Assembly: GCA_016712525.1 (NCBI GenBank)
Contig: JADJQX010000001.1
Span: forward strand, 2,565,501 to 2,629,500
Reading direction: 5' to 3'
From: Myxococcales bacterium
Lineage (GTDB): Bacteria > Myxococcota_A > Polyangia > Polyangiales > Polyangiaceae
DNA: 64,000 bases
In this document: positions 25,624 to 35,576 of the stretch, in pieces
Position numbering within the stretch: the stretch's first letter is position 1
Layout of the letters: each line of letters starts with the position of its first letter
Program-made: the position numbers and the translations under genes
The notes under the pieces: model-generated
What the model was told of the DNA's origin: nothing
Databases searched by the model: none
The model's input: the letters and a program-made list of their open reading frames with translations, nothing else

Positions 25624-26451
25624 ATGACCCTCTCGAACTCACGCCTCGTGGAGCTGCTCGGCGTCGCCACCGAGGCCGCGAACGAGGCGGCCGCGCACCT
25701 CCTCTCGGGCTTTCGCGCGCCGCTCGAGGTCGAGCACAAGGGCCGCCGCACCGACCTGGTCACGCGCTTCGATCGCGAGAGCGAGGCCATGCTGCTCCGC
25801 CGCCTCGAGAAGACCGGGCTCCACGTCGTGGGCGAAGAGTCGGGCGGATCGTCGGTGCGTGGCGAGCCTACGTTCTTCGTGGACCCGCTCGACGGGACCA
25901 CGAACTTCGTCCACGGTCACCCGTTCTTCGCCGTGTCGATCGGGCTCGTCGCGCCGGGGCCGGACGGCGTCGAGGTCCCTGTCGTGGGGGTCGTGGCGGC
26001 GCCGGCGCTGGGCGTCGTGTTCGCGGGGGCGTGCTCGGCCGAGGGGGAGATCGTGGCGCCGTCGACGCGCGCGGGCGTCCCTTGCAAGGTGAGCCTCACC
26101 GAGGTGATCGACGACGGCCTCTTCGCGACGGGCTTCCCGTACGATCGCGCCACCAACCCGGACAACAACTTCGCCCAGTTCGTCGCCGTGAAGCGCCGCG
26201 CGCGGGGCGTGCGGAGGTGCGGTTCGGCGGCCCTCGACCTCTCGCTCGTGGCCGACGGTACGTACGACGGTTACTGGGAAAAACGCCTGAACCCGTGGGA
26301 TCTCGCGGGCGGCGCGGCGCTCGTGCGCGCTTCGGGTGGGCGTGTCACGGCGCTCCCACGAGGCGTGCTCGACGTCCGCGAGGGCCACGTGCTCGCTACG
26401 AACGGGCGCGTCCACGACGCCCTCGCCACGTTGCTCGACGTCCGCGCCTGA
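25624..26451 (+). CDS. Inositol monophosphatase family protein
   Basis: A 275-residue Mg-dependent phosphatase with all three metal motifs: GEES near residue 65, DPLDGTTNF near 88-96 and WDLAGGAALVRASGG near 225. The ATG at 25624 is preferred because AAAGGAA lies 4-10 bases upstream; an ATG at 25603 in the same frame is weaker. The substrate could be inositol-1-phosphate, a nucleotide 3'-phosphate or another sugar phosphate; the sequence does not decide. It follows mpl by 27 bp. Confidence 0.88.
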   Translation: MTLSNSRLVELLGVATEAANEAAAHLLSGFRAPLEVEHKGRRTDLVTRFDRESEAMLLRRLEKTGLHVVGEESGGSSVRGEPTFFVDPLDGTTNFVHGHPFFAVSIGLVAPGPDGVEVPVVGVVAAPALGVVFAGACSAEGEIVAPSTRAGVPCKVSLTEVIDDGLFATGFPYDRATNPDNNFAQFVAVKRRARGVRRCGSAALDLSLVADGTYDGYWEKRLNPWDLAGGAALVRASGGRVTALPRGVLDVREGHVLATNGRVHDALATLLDVRA

Positions 26452-26458
26452 GGCGGGC

Positions 26459-27649
26459 TCACTCGAGCGGGTCGAGCTCCTCGAGCTTGCCTCGGAGGAC
26501 CGTGCCGTCGGGCTTCTTCTCGAGAACGATTCGGAAGGTCGACTCTTTCTCGTCGGCGTCGAGATCGCCGTGCGCCTCGAGCGTGGCCTTGGCGCCATCG
26601 TCCGAGATCTCGAAGCGGTAGCGGAACGCCGTGCGCTCGTTCTTCCACGAAACGCCGACGAGCTGCCAGCTCCGGTCGTCGGCGCTGTCGCTCACCACGG
26701 GCACCTTGGCGCCGCGCGGCGTGACGCCGGGCGTCCACCGGGTCGAAGGCGGGAATTTCCCGTTCTCTTTCGCGTACTTCTCGAGGGCGTCGGCCATGCC
26801 GGCGAGCTTCTGCCGCACCTCGGGGAGGCTCGCCTGCCCGAGCTCGCTCACGCCCTTCGACGAGATGCCCCGCGCGACCTCGGTCGCCGTCGCGGCCTGA
26901 TCTCCCGGGCTCCCGAGGAATCGCACCGAGAGCGTGATGCTCGTGCCCTTCATGACGTGCGCCTCTTCGAACGCCCCGCGCGCCCGCGCCTTCGCCACGT
27001 CGCCCCCGAAGAGCCCATCGAGCGCCAGGGCGAGCTCCCTCGCGCGCACCTCGGTCGGCGCCGTGAGGGTGGCGGCGAGGGTCGTGCTCGACGTGTCGGA
27101 GTCGAGGCGCGCGTCGATCGTCGCGCCGGCCCCGGGGAGCTGGCCCTTGGCGCGGGCGATCTGAGGGCCCTCGAGCCGGAGCTCGGCCTGCGCCGCGGCG
27201 GCCTTCGGATCGAGCTCGAGGCCCGGCGGCGACACGACGAGGTCTCCGCGCCGATCGGCGCTGGCCGAGAGGGCGTAGGCGCACGCGCTCTTTTTGCTCT
27301 CGGAGATGCCCTTCGCGAAGTGAGCGCCGACGTGCACGTTCGCGCCCCGGAACGACACGACGACGTCGTCGAACGCGTCGAGGGTGGACGTCTCCCCGCA
27401 GCTCGGCACGTACTTGAGGCCCGCGAGCTTCGCGATCTCGGCGTAGAGCGCGCCGCTCGCCGCCGGGCCGAACGACGAGCGCCGGAGCGCGGCGGTGTCG
27501 ACGTGGAGCACGAAGGTGGCGTCGGCGTGGACGGCCGCGAGGGCTTCGGACGGCCGAGGTCCGAGCGCCGACGGAGGGGCCTGCGGCTCCCCGCACGCGG
27601 CGAGCGAGGCGAGGGCGACGATCGAGAGCGCACATCGAAGACGAGCCAT
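26459..27649 (-). CDS. Hypothetical lipoprotein
   Basis: A 396-residue lipoprotein with signal peptide CALSIVALASLAAC and Cys19 as the lipidation site. No catalytic family is recognised. The middle has beta-strand-rich repeats, and near residue 290 a stretch GMADALEKYAKENGKFPP resembles the conserved region of type II pseudopilin-like proteins, suggesting a pilin-fold segment. It ends 7 bp from the convergent phosphatase gene. Likely role: an outer-membrane-associated protein of unknown function. Confidence 0.7.
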   Translation of the reverse strand: MARLRCALSIVALASLAACGEPQAPPSALGPRPSEALAAVHADATFVLHVDTAALRRSSFGPAASGALYAEIAKLAGLKYVPSCGETSTLDAFDDVVVSFRGANVHVGAHFAKGISESKKSACAYALSASADRRGDLVVSPPGLELDPKAAAAQAELRLEGPQIARAKGQLPGAGATIDARLDSDTSSTTLAATLTAPTEVRARELALALDGLFGGDVAKARARGAFEEAHVMKGTSITLSVRFLGSPGDQAATATEVARGISSKGVSELGQASLPEVRQKLAGMADALEKYAKENGKFPPSTRWTPGVTPRGAKVPVVSDSADDRSWQLVGVSWKNERTAFRYRFEISDDGAKATLEAHGDLDADEKESTFRIVLEKKPDGTVLRGKLEELDPLE

Positions 27650-27707
27650 GAAGTGACTATGCCAGCATTTCGCCGCGACGCGCGGCGATCCCGTCGTTTG
27701 GTAGGGG

Positions 27708-29123
27708 CTAGTTCGTGGCGACCAAGATGGCCTTCAAGAGGTCGGCTTGCTCGGCCACGGAGGGATCGTGGAGGTCGCGGGCGAGCAACGTCATCGATTG
27801 GGCGTGGAGCTCCGCGAGCTTGCGGAGGCCGCCCGGGATCGCCATGACCTTGTCGCCGGTGAACGCGGCGTCGAGGCGCTTCAAGGTGGCCATGGCCGAG
27901 GCGTAGGCGATGACGTCCCCGTGGCGCGACTTCGCGATGCGCTCGATGTCGTCGTCGTACACACATGGGACGTTGACGGCGAACGAGCGCCTCGACGTGC
28001 CCTCGGTCAGGGTGGCCGTGACCGTGAAATAGAAGCGCTCGCCGGGCACCCACTGGGGAACCGTGACCCGCAACAGCTCGGTGCGTGCTTCGCCCGCGCG
28101 CACGTCGCCGAGCGCGAGCTCCCCCGCGTCGAGCCGCCATCGCACCTCGCCGCCCGTGGCCTCGAGCACATGCGAGGGCGCCGGGGTCCCCTCGAAGGTG
28201 AGGCGCACGTCGCGGAAGGAGGTCTCGCCCGACACGGGGACGGCCTCGCGCACGGCCTCGATGCGTGAGTCGAGGTCGGCCGCGGCAGAAGCGACACCCC
28301 CGCTCAGCGCCGTGAGCGCCGAGATGCGCCCGTAGTCCGTGACGCGCGTCGTGCCTACGGCGGAGAGGCGCGTCTTTCCGAGGCCGTCGAGCGCTTTCGC
28401 CACCGCCTTGTCGTACGGATCGGACGCGCCACTCGTGAGCACGAGCACGCGGGAGACGGCCGGGGTCTTGGGCACCGACGCGACCGCGCGTTCGAGCGTC
28501 GTCCCGAGGTCGACCGGCGCCGAGACCGGCTTCTTCAGGGTCTTCTCGAGCGCGGCGAGCACCATCGAGCGGTTGCTCGCGGGCAAAAAAGGCAAGAGCG
28601 ACCGCGCGCCTGCCGTGTCCCACACGGCCACGCGGTCGCGCCCCGCGAGCTGCTCGAGGGCGGCCTGCGCGAGGGCGAGGGTGTCACCGCCGCGCCCGTC
28701 CACCACGAGGAGGACGTTCTCGCCCCATCGCGCCGCGCCTTCACGAGCCGGCGCGAGCACGTCGACGCGCACGAGCACCTCGCCGCCCCACGCGGGCACG
28801 CGCGTGTCGCTCGCGCGGAGCACGATGCCGAGGCCCGGGGTGCCGAGCACCGTGGGCTTGCTCGTCTCGACGAAGCGCCCGTCCCTCGGGAGGATGAAGC
28901 CGATCGGCGCGCGCCAGGGCTCGTTCGGATCGCGGGCGATGACGGGCTTCGGTTTGTCGGCCTTGTCTTGGTACTCGACGCCGTTGGCCGTGAGCACCGA
29001 CGCGCCGCCTCCGCCGTTCTCGGGGAAGATCACCGTGCCGTCGCGCGCGAGCCTCGGCCCGTCGCACGCGGCCAAGCCGAGCACGAGCGCCGCGGCCGCC
29101 ACACGAGGGAGGAGCGCACTCAT
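27708..29123 (-). CDS. Lipoprotein with von Willebrand factor A-like domain
   Basis: A 471-residue protein with signal peptide PRVAAAALVLGLAAC (lipobox LAAC). A VWA-like Rossmann domain runs from about residue 110 to 290. The metal site looks incomplete: the first strand reads VLLVVDGRGGDT instead of DxSxS, while GTTLERAV could supply the distal Thr. A beta-rich region follows. It was probably translated as a separate unit from the gene at 26459-27649, which lies 58 bp downstream on the same strand. Confidence 0.72.
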   Translation of the reverse strand: MSALLPRVAAAALVLGLAACDGPRLARDGTVIFPENGGGGASVLTANGVEYQDKADKPKPVIARDPNEPWRAPIGFILPRDGRFVETSKPTVLGTPGLGIVLRASDTRVPAWGGEVLVRVDVLAPAREGAARWGENVLLVVDGRGGDTLALAQAALEQLAGRDRVAVWDTAGARSLLPFLPASNRSMVLAALEKTLKKPVSAPVDLGTTLERAVASVPKTPAVSRVLVLTSGASDPYDKAVAKALDGLGKTRLSAVGTTRVTDYGRISALTALSGGVASAAADLDSRIEAVREAVPVSGETSFRDVRLTFEGTPAPSHVLEATGGEVRWRLDAGELALGDVRAGEARTELLRVTVPQWVPGERFYFTVTATLTEGTSRRSFAVNVPCVYDDDIERIAKSRHGDVIAYASAMATLKRLDAAFTGDKVMAIPGGLRKLAELHAQSMTLLARDLHDPSVAEQADLLKAILVATN

Positions 29124-29243
29124 CTCGTCCGAGCATAGCGCGGGCGCCGCCCTCCCGCGAGGCTCGGGGCTTGCCCTGCCGGCGACCTCGAGACGCCACG
29201 TAAGTACCCGAGAGGGCTCGTGATTCGGGAGCCTGCGCCGAGC

Positions 29244-32200
29244 TCAGGTGCGGGGGATCAGGGCGAGGGCCTCGTCGCAGTCGCCCTCGACGAGGCGATT
29301 GCCGACGCCGCGGGCGAGGCTCCGGAGCTTCTCGTACTCGGCTCGCGCCGCCACGCGCTCGTCTTTGCGGAGGTGGACCTTGGCGAGGAGCCAGCGCCCG
29401 GTGAGCACGTCCCAGGTGAAGTCGTGGGCTTCGGCGTACGCGATGCCGAGGTGGAGCTGCACGAGCCCCTTCTCGTCGCCGTTCACCGCGTCGAGGAAGG
29501 CGAGGAACATGCGGTTGTGGCTCGCGAGGCGCTCGAACGAGGCCTCGTCGCAGTACGAGAGCGACTGCTTGAAGGCGCCGTACGCGCGAGGGTAGTCCTC
29601 GAGCCGCACGAGCGTGTCGCCTAGGTTGTGGAGGTTGAGCGCGACCTCGTACACGAGGCCGAGCTCTCGGGCCGCGTCGACGGCGCGCTCGCACGCGGCG
29701 GCCGAGCCGCGAAAATCGCGGGAGAAGTAGTCGACCAGGGCGAGGCACTTGGTGCGCTCGCAGGCGGCGGCGGCGTCACCCGGGAGGAGCTGCTCGGCGC
29801 GCCCCAAATAGCGCAGCGCCTCGGGCCTGCGGCCGAGCGCGGCGTTCGCTTGCGACAAGAAGATGAAGATGCGGTGGTCCTCGGCCTTGTCGTCGTCGTG
29901 GCGAGGCACGCCCTCGAGCCGCTCGAGGAGCGAGGCCGAGCGCTTGAAATCACCCTGACGCGCGGCGAGCTCGGCCGACGTGGTGAGCACACGGCGGAGG
30001 AGGGCGTCCTCGCTCTGGGCCACGATCTCGGCCTGCGAGAGCTGCGCGCGCGCGGCGTCGAAGGCGTGGAGGGCCGCGAGCATGCGCCCCGCGGCGATGC
30101 GGGCCGTGACCCGATCGTGGAGGGTGCCGGCGGCGTCGACGCGCGCGATGACCTTCTCGCAGAGCTCGAACGGCTCGGGCGCGGCACGCACGAGGCGCAC
30201 GGCGTCGGCGAGGTCGGAGAGCCACTCGGTGAGCTCGCCCGGGGGCCGCTCTTCGGCGTTCGCGAGCTCGATGGCGCGGGAGAGGTCGCGGGCGGCGGCG
30301 TCGAGCTGGCGCGCGAGGAGGCGCTTTTTGCCCGACATCGCGAAGTACGTGGCCACCTTCTCGCGCTCCCCGGCCTCGTAGAGGTGGGTCGCGATCCGGA
30401 CGGCGTGCTCGGCGATATCGTTCGCGAAGACGACCTCGAGCGCGCTCCCGGCGGCGGCGTGGAGGGAGATAGCGGCCTTCGGCGTGAGCGCATCGACCAC
30501 GACCTCGCGCACGACGGGCGAAGAGAAGCGCAGGGACGCGGGGCCGGCGTCGACGAGGAACCCGCCCGATTTCAGGTTCGCGAGGGCCTTGGCGAGCTCC
30601 GGGATCGCGCGCCCCGTCATGGTGGCGAGCACGGTGAGCTCGATCGTGTCGCCGACGATCGCGGCCGCCTGGAGGACTCCACGATCCTGATCCGAGAGGC
30701 GAGACACGCGGCTCGCGACGAGGCCTCGCAGCGTCTTCGGGAGGGCGAGCTCTTGGCCGACGAGCTTCATGGCCACGACGCCCCGCTCGGCGACGGTGAC
30801 GGCGCGCGCGTCGACGAGGCCCTTCAGCACCTCTTCGACGAAGAGCGGGTGACCGCCGGCGCGCTCACGAACGAACGCGAGGAGGGGCGGAGGCACTCGC
30901 CCGATGCCCAGCCGCAGCATGACGAGGTGCTCGACGTCCTCGGGGGAGAGATCCTTGAGCTCGATCGACGAGTGCCCGGGGAGGGCCTCGAGGGGGTGCG
31001 AGAAGCCCGCGCGGCCCGCCAAGACGAAGACGACACGCGCCGCCGGGAGCCGCTTGTGCACCTCTTCGAGCACCTCGAAGCTCGCCGAGTCCATCGCGTG
31101 CGCCGCGTCCCACGCGAAGACGTGCGGGCGATCGTCGGCGAGGCTGCCCACCATGCGCGCGAACCCGGCGTGGAGGGCGCTTCGCGCGTTCGCGATCTGC
31201 GGCGTCTTCGAGGTGGCGCCGAGCACCGAGAGGACGGCGAAGATCTCGTCCTCTTGCATGCCGAGGGCGCGGAGGCGAGGCTTCACCTCGGCGATTTGGG
31301 CCTGGGACGCGCCCTCGCGTACGCCGCAGAGCACCTGCAACATGCACCGAATGCCCGACAGCGGGAACTCGGCGCCGCGCGGCGGGCAGGTGGCGAGGTA
31401 CGTGGCGAAGTCGTAGCCGCCCTTCTTGAGGCGCCGCTCCATCTCGACGAGCAGGCGCGTCTTCCCGATGCCGCTCTCTCCTCGCACCGTGATGAGGCGG
31501 GGCTTCTTGCGGGTGGAGAGGGCCAAGATTTCGCCGATGGCCTTGAGCTCCTCTTTTCGGCCCACGAACCGCGCGATGGCGTCCGAGATGCCGAGGACGT
31601 CCTTCACGACGAGGGTGGACGAGCGCGCGCCGAGCACGTTCGTGACCGTGACGGTGTCGATCTCGAAGGCGTCGCGCACGAGCCTGTAGGCGGCGGGGCT
31701 CAACGCGAGCATCCCGTCCCCCGAGCGCGAGAGATCCCGCGCGACGGTCACGAGCGAGTCGAGGCGCTCGTCGCGGGTGGGCTCTCCCTCACGAGAGACG
31801 TGGATGCGCGCGGTGTGCACACCGGCGCTCGGCCGCGCGGACCCGATGGCGCGCAAGACCACGAGGCCGCAGCGCACGGCCGTCTCGGTGTCGTGGGCGT
31901 CGGGGTCGCCGGCGCCGAAGAGGGCCACGAGCTGCTCGGGCTCGCGGAGCACCAGCGCGCCGCCGTAGCGCTCGATGGTGAGCGCGGCCTCGTTCGTGGC
32001 TGCGTCGGGCTCGCCCTCGGTGGAGCGGCCGCGATCGCCCAGGGTGACGACGAGGCAGGTGACCTCGCGCCGCTCCCCGAGCTCGGCCGCGCGGTCGACG
32101 TCGAAGAAGCCCGAGTCGGCCTCTCCGCGCACGGCCGGAGGCGGCGCCGAGCCTTGCTCGAGGTGGGTGACGTGCGCGGGGAGCTCGGTGTCGAGCGTGG

Positions 32201-33206
32201 GCTCGAGGACCGACTCTTGGGCCTTGCGTGGGCCGCGGAAGGCCACGAGGAAATCGGCCAGGTCGTGCGGCCCGAAGCGCTTCCCTTGGGAGTAGAGGAA
32301 CGCGAGCAGGGCCTCGTACATGCGGCCCGCGTCTTGGTAGCGATCGTCGCGCGAGCGGCTCATGGCCTGGCGCACGATCGCCGCGAGCTCGGGCGGGATG
32401 TCCGGCCGGAGGAGCTCGATGGGCGGGTACTCGCACATCTGGACGCGGCGGAGCGTCTCGAACGTCGTGGGGCCGCTGAAGGGGTTCACCCCGGTGATGC
32501 ACTCGTAGAGGAGGCTGCCGAGCGAGAAGAGATCGCTCCGCGCGTCGACCTCTTCTCCTGCCGCCTGCTCGGGGCTCATGTACGCGAATTTGCCTTGGAG
32601 CTTCCGCGCGCGGGTGTCCTCGATGCCGGAGGGCTCGAGCGCGCCACGGGCCTTGGCGATGCCGAAGTCGGTGACCTTGACCTCGCCCTCGTAGGAGAGG
32701 AGCACGTTCTGGGGCGACACGTCGCGGTGCACGACGCCCAAGGGGACGTTGTCCTCGTCGCGGCGGCGGTGCGCGTGGTCGAGCCCCTTCGCCACCTCGC
32801 CCGCGATGTACACGCACGTCTCGAGCGGGAGGGGGAGGGCGAGCCTGCGCGTGCGCGTGAGGAGCGTGGCCACGTCGAACCCGTGCACGAGCTCCATCGC
32901 CATGAAGTACGAGCCCGCGTCGCCGGGGCCGGTCTGCGCGATGCCGAGGTCGAACACCTGGACGATGTTCGCGTGCGAGAGGCGCACGGCGAGCTTCGCC
33001 TCGTGGATGAACATGTCGACGAAGAGCGGGCTCTCGGCGAGCTCGGGCAAGATGCGCTTGATGACGACGATCTTCTCGAAGCCCTCGACGCCGAAGCTCT
33101 TCGCCTTGAAGACCTCGGCCATGCCGCCCTTGCCGAGCCGCTCGAGCAGGCGGTAGCGCCCGAACGGAGCTCCCTCGGGGGTTTCGTTGTGGGGGCGCGC
33201 GCTCAT
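29244..33206 (-). CDS. Ser/Thr protein kinase fused to cyclase-like, AAA ATPase and TPR-like regions
   Basis: A 1320-residue multidomain signalling protein. The kinase is at about 15-290: glycine loop LGKGGMAEVF, Lys50, HRDVSPQN near residue 160, DFGIAK near 180 and a YMSPEQ activation segment. A cyclase-homology-like domain lies at about 375-545 (VTCLVVTLGDRG, then GGALVLREPEQLVALFG) and lacks clear metal-binding aspartates, so it is probably inactive. An ATPase domain with Walker A GESGIGKTR near residue 580 follows, then helical TPR-like repeats to the end (DAARAQLSQAEI, ARELGLVYEVALNLHNLGD). This is a signal-integration layout common in myxobacteria. Substrates are unknown. No membrane segment is visible. 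Confidence 0.88.
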   Translation of the reverse strand: MSARPHNETPEGAPFGRYRLLERLGKGGMAEVFKAKSFGVEGFEKIVVIKRILPELAESPLFVDMFIHEAKLAVRLSHANIVQVFDLGIAQTGPGDAGSYFMAMELVHGFDVATLLTRTRRLALPLPLETCVYIAGEVAKGLDHAHRRRDEDNVPLGVVHRDVSPQNVLLSYEGEVKVTDFGIAKARGALEPSGIEDTRARKLQGKFAYMSPEQAAGEEVDARSDLFSLGSLLYECITGVNPFSGPTTFETLRRVQMCEYPPIELLRPDIPPELAAIVRQAMSRSRDDRYQDAGRMYEALLAFLYSQGKRFGPHDLADFLVAFRGPRKAQESVLEPTLDTELPAHVTHLEQGSAPPPAVRGEADSGFFDVDRAAELGERREVTCLVVTLGDRGRSTEGEPDAATNEAALTIERYGGALVLREPEQLVALFGAGDPDAHDTETAVRCGLVVLRAIGSARPSAGVHTARIHVSREGEPTRDERLDSLVTVARDLSRSGDGMLALSPAAYRLVRDAFEIDTVTVTNVLGARSSTLVVKDVLGISDAIARFVGRKEELKAIGEILALSTRKKPRLITVRGESGIGKTRLLVEMERRLKKGGYDFATYLATCPPRGAEFPLSGIRCMLQVLCGVREGASQAQIAEVKPRLRALGMQEDEIFAVLSVLGATSKTPQIANARSALHAGFARMVGSLADDRPHVFAWDAAHAMDSASFEVLEEVHKRLPAARVVFVLAGRAGFSHPLEALPGHSSIELKDLSPEDVEHLVMLRLGIGRVPPPLLAFVRERAGGHPLFVEEVLKGLVDARAVTVAERGVVAMKLVGQELALPKTLRGLVASRVSRLSDQDRGVLQAAAIVGDTIELTVLATMTGRAIPELAKALANLKSGGFLVDAGPASLRFSSPVVREVVVDALTPKAAISLHAAAGSALEVVFANDIAEHAVRIATHLYEAGEREKVATYFAMSGKKRLLARQLDAAARDLSRAIELANAEERPPGELTEWLSDLADAVRLVRAAPEPFELCEKVIARVDAAGTLHDRVTARIAAGRMLAALHAFDAARAQLSQAEIVAQSEDALLRRVLTTSAELAARQGDFKRSASLLERLEGVPRHDDDKAEDHRIFIFLSQANAALGRRPEALRYLGRAEQLLPGDAAAACERTKCLALVDYFSRDFRGSAAACERAVDAARELGLVYEVALNLHNLGDTLVRLEDYPRAYGAFKQSLSYCDEASFERLASHNRMFLAFLDAVNGDEKGLVQLHLGIAYAEAHDFTWDVLTGRWLLAKVHLRKDERVAARAEYEKLRSLARGVGNRLVEGDCDEALALIPRT

Positions 33207-33278
33207 GGAAGAGGCTCGAAAGGTACCACTCTCCCGCGGACCTTGGCCCGCGAACGACCATAAGAAATAGCAAAACGA

Positions 33279-35576
33279 TTACGGACCGTTGCGGACCGGG
33301 CGAGTGACCCACACCGGATTCGTGAAGCCCATGGGCTGGAAGGGCATGAAGGGGAGCACGTCGTCGGCCTTGCGGGCCCCGCGCGCCGCCGCGACGACGA
33401 AGTGCGTGCCCGGGGTGAGCGCGAGGGTGATGTCGCTCTCGAAGCGCACCGCGCGCTTCTCGGCCTCGGCGAGCGTGCCGGGCTCGCGGCCTACGCCGGT
33501 GGGGCGCGACTCGATGGCTTTGCGGAAGAAGGTGCGCCCGTCCACGACGAGCTCGATGTCGGTGACGTCGACCCAGGGCGCCGCGCGGACGACGACGTGC
33601 GCGGTGGTCGACTCGCGCTCGGCGGGCATGGTGACCTCGTCGCCGGGTTTGCCGTTCTCGACCGTGAGCTCGATCACAGGGCCGCTCGTGACGATCGAGC
33701 GCCCCGCCTTGATCGCGGCGACCACGGCCTTCGGGTCGGGGGGGTGCCCGGGGGCGCCGCCGGCCGGATCTTCGGTGCGGGCGAGGGTGCGCGGGTACCC
33801 GGCCCAGTTGTACTGCACGGTGTGCGAGTCGGAGCTGCCGGTGGCCGCGTACCTGTGCCCGTGCGCGAGGAGCGAGAGCCAGTCTTTGAGGACCGTCTCG
33901 ACCTGCGCCGGGTTCTGGATCTCGTAGCCGTTGTAGACCTCGATGGTGTCGAAGTCGGAGCGCATGCGCGTGGGGATGACACCCGACTTCGGGTCGAAGC
34001 CGACGATGGTGAAGTAGCCAATGCCCTTCGGGAGGCGCGGGTGGTTCACCTGCACGACGCGGGTCGGATCGCCCTTCCGCGCGGCCTCGAACATCTGGCC
34101 CGCGCGCACCTGTTTGTAGGGCGGCACCTTCTGGTCGACGGGGTAGGGGAACACGCCGAAGTGGCCGTACCTCGGCCCGAACGTGGTGACCTCGACTCCC
34201 GTCACGCTCGTGAAGCGCTTGCCGAGCGAGAGCGCCTGGATGGTCGGCCCGTAGTCTCCGACGAGGTTGTGCTCGGTGGGCACGGCGAACTCGACGCCCG
34301 CCGTCACCAAGGTGGTGACGCGGTCCTCGACCGAGACGAGGGAGTCGAAGCTCGGGCGCGCGTGAACGTGCAGATCGCAGCCGATCAAGTGCGGCGTCGG
34401 GACGACGTGGCGGAGGGCGAGGTCGACGGTGGTGCGCTTGCCGCTGGTCACGTCGATGGTCTTCGCGTCGATCGTCCACTCGAGCCCGTGGGTCGCCTGG
34501 ACGCGGTAGCGCCCCTTGGGTACCGGCGTCGTGAGGTCTCCCCCGAGCACGTCGACCAGCGGGCCCGCGCCGGACGCACGAAAGTCGGGCCCGAACGACG
34601 GGTCGAGCGTTCCCTCGATGCCGTGGACCCAGAGGCGCGCGGGCACACGCTCTTTCGTGTCCTCGTCGATGACGTGGACCTCGAGCTCGCCGCCGGGGGA
34701 CATGTCGAGCACGAGCGGCCAGCCCGTGCCGGGGGGGAAGCGCGTGGGGGCGCTCGCCGACGGGCCCTCGCGGGCGTACCACTTGTCGACTGCGGTGGGG
34801 GCGAGCACGTCGAACGTGCCCTCGGGGCCGAGCTCCGCTCGCACCTGAGCGCGGCCCGTGTCGTCGACGCCGTAGAGCACCGCGCCCCCGCGTGAGCCGG
34901 TGACACGCCCATTCACGCGCGCCACGCGCTGCCCGAGCAGGCGAAAGAGCTGGCCGTAGGTGGCCTCGGGGGTCGCGCCCAGGAACACGACGAGCTCGGT
35001 GCGCGCCTTCTTTTTCCCTGTCGCCGCGAGCACGGGCGCCGAGACCTGACCTGCGTCGCCCTCGAGCCCTTCGCCCTCGTCGCGGCGGCTCTCGTCGTCG
35101 GGATCGCCGGCGTCGGGGTCGTCGGGGGTGTCGTTGCCGGAGTCGGGGCTCGCGTCGAGGCTCGCGTCGCTGCTCGCGTCTTTGGCCGAGGCGTCCGGCG
35201 CGCGGGTCTTGGCGGCCGACGCGTCGAGCTTCGCGCCAGCGTCCTCGGGGGTGGACGCGGGGGTGAGCGCGAGAGGCGCCGCGTTGCGATCGGTCGTCAC
35301 GACGAGGCGCGCGCGCGCCGCATGAGGGTCGCTGGGCTCGTCGTCGCCGCCGTCGTCGCCGCCGTCGGAGGTGGGGCCCGCGTCGGGGAAGGGGCCCGCG
35401 TCGTCGTCGAGGGCGAGGGAGGCGTCCTCGGCGGTCACGGGAGAGGGGGTGGGCTCGAGGGTGATGCGCGCCCCGAACGGCGCCGCGAGGACGAGCGGGT
35501 GCGAGGGCCCTCGAAGATGGCCGCGTTCGCGGTCACCGCGTCTCCCGAGACGAGCTCGCCCGAGCCGGGCACCCAC
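33279..35576 (-). CDS. CehA/McbA-type (PHP-like) metallohydrolase, C-terminal frame of a frameshifted gene
   Basis: This frame holds the catalytic domain: GCDLHVHARPSFDS, a PHP-type HxH metal motif, EHNLVGDYGPT, VQVNHPRL and GSSDSH. The enzyme may hydrolyse a phosphoester or related bond. An acidic Asp/Ala/Pro-rich linker with DDAGPFPDAGPTSDGGDD precedes it. Coding in this frame starts around 35506, not at 35576: the bases between belong to the other frame. Reading SHPLVLAAPFGARITLEP directly continues the protein encoded by the frame at 35435-36007, so one missing base (about 35505-35510, in GGGCCC) splits a gene of about 909 codons. It could be a sequencing error in a G/C run or a true mutation. 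Confidence 0.7.
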   Translation of the reverse strand: MGARLGRARLGRRGDRERGHLRGPSHPLVLAAPFGARITLEPTPSPVTAEDASLALDDDAGPFPDAGPTSDGGDDGGDDEPSDPHAARARLVVTTDRNAAPLALTPASTPEDAGAKLDASAAKTRAPDASAKDASSDASLDASPDSGNDTPDDPDAGDPDDESRRDEGEGLEGDAGQVSAPVLAATGKKKARTELVVFLGATPEATYGQLFRLLGQRVARVNGRVTGSRGGAVLYGVDDTGRAQVRAELGPEGTFDVLAPTAVDKWYAREGPSASAPTRFPPGTGWPLVLDMSPGGELEVHVIDEDTKERVPARLWVHGIEGTLDPSFGPDFRASGAGPLVDVLGGDLTTPVPKGRYRVQATHGLEWTIDAKTIDVTSGKRTTVDLALRHVVPTPHLIGCDLHVHARPSFDSLVSVEDRVTTLVTAGVEFAVPTEHNLVGDYGPTIQALSLGKRFTSVTGVEVTTFGPRYGHFGVFPYPVDQKVPPYKQVRAGQMFEAARKGDPTRVVQVNHPRLPKGIGYFTIVGFDPKSGVIPTRMRSDFDTIEVYNGYEIQNPAQVETVLKDWLSLLAHGHRYAATGSSDSHTVQYNWAGYPRTLARTEDPAGGAPGHPPDPKAVVAAIKAGRSIVTSGPVIELTVENGKPGDEVTMPAERESTTAHVVVRAAPWVDVTDIELVVDGRTFFRKAIESRPTGVGREPGTLAEAEKRAVRFESDITLALTPGTHFVVAAARGARKADDVLPFMPFQPMGFTNPVWVTRPVRNGP

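Noticed and set aside
29628..33263. A 1211-codon open frame antisense to the kinase fusion
   Set aside because: Repetitive Glu, Arg and Gly content without motifs; a high-GC shadow of a gene with perfect kinase motifs.
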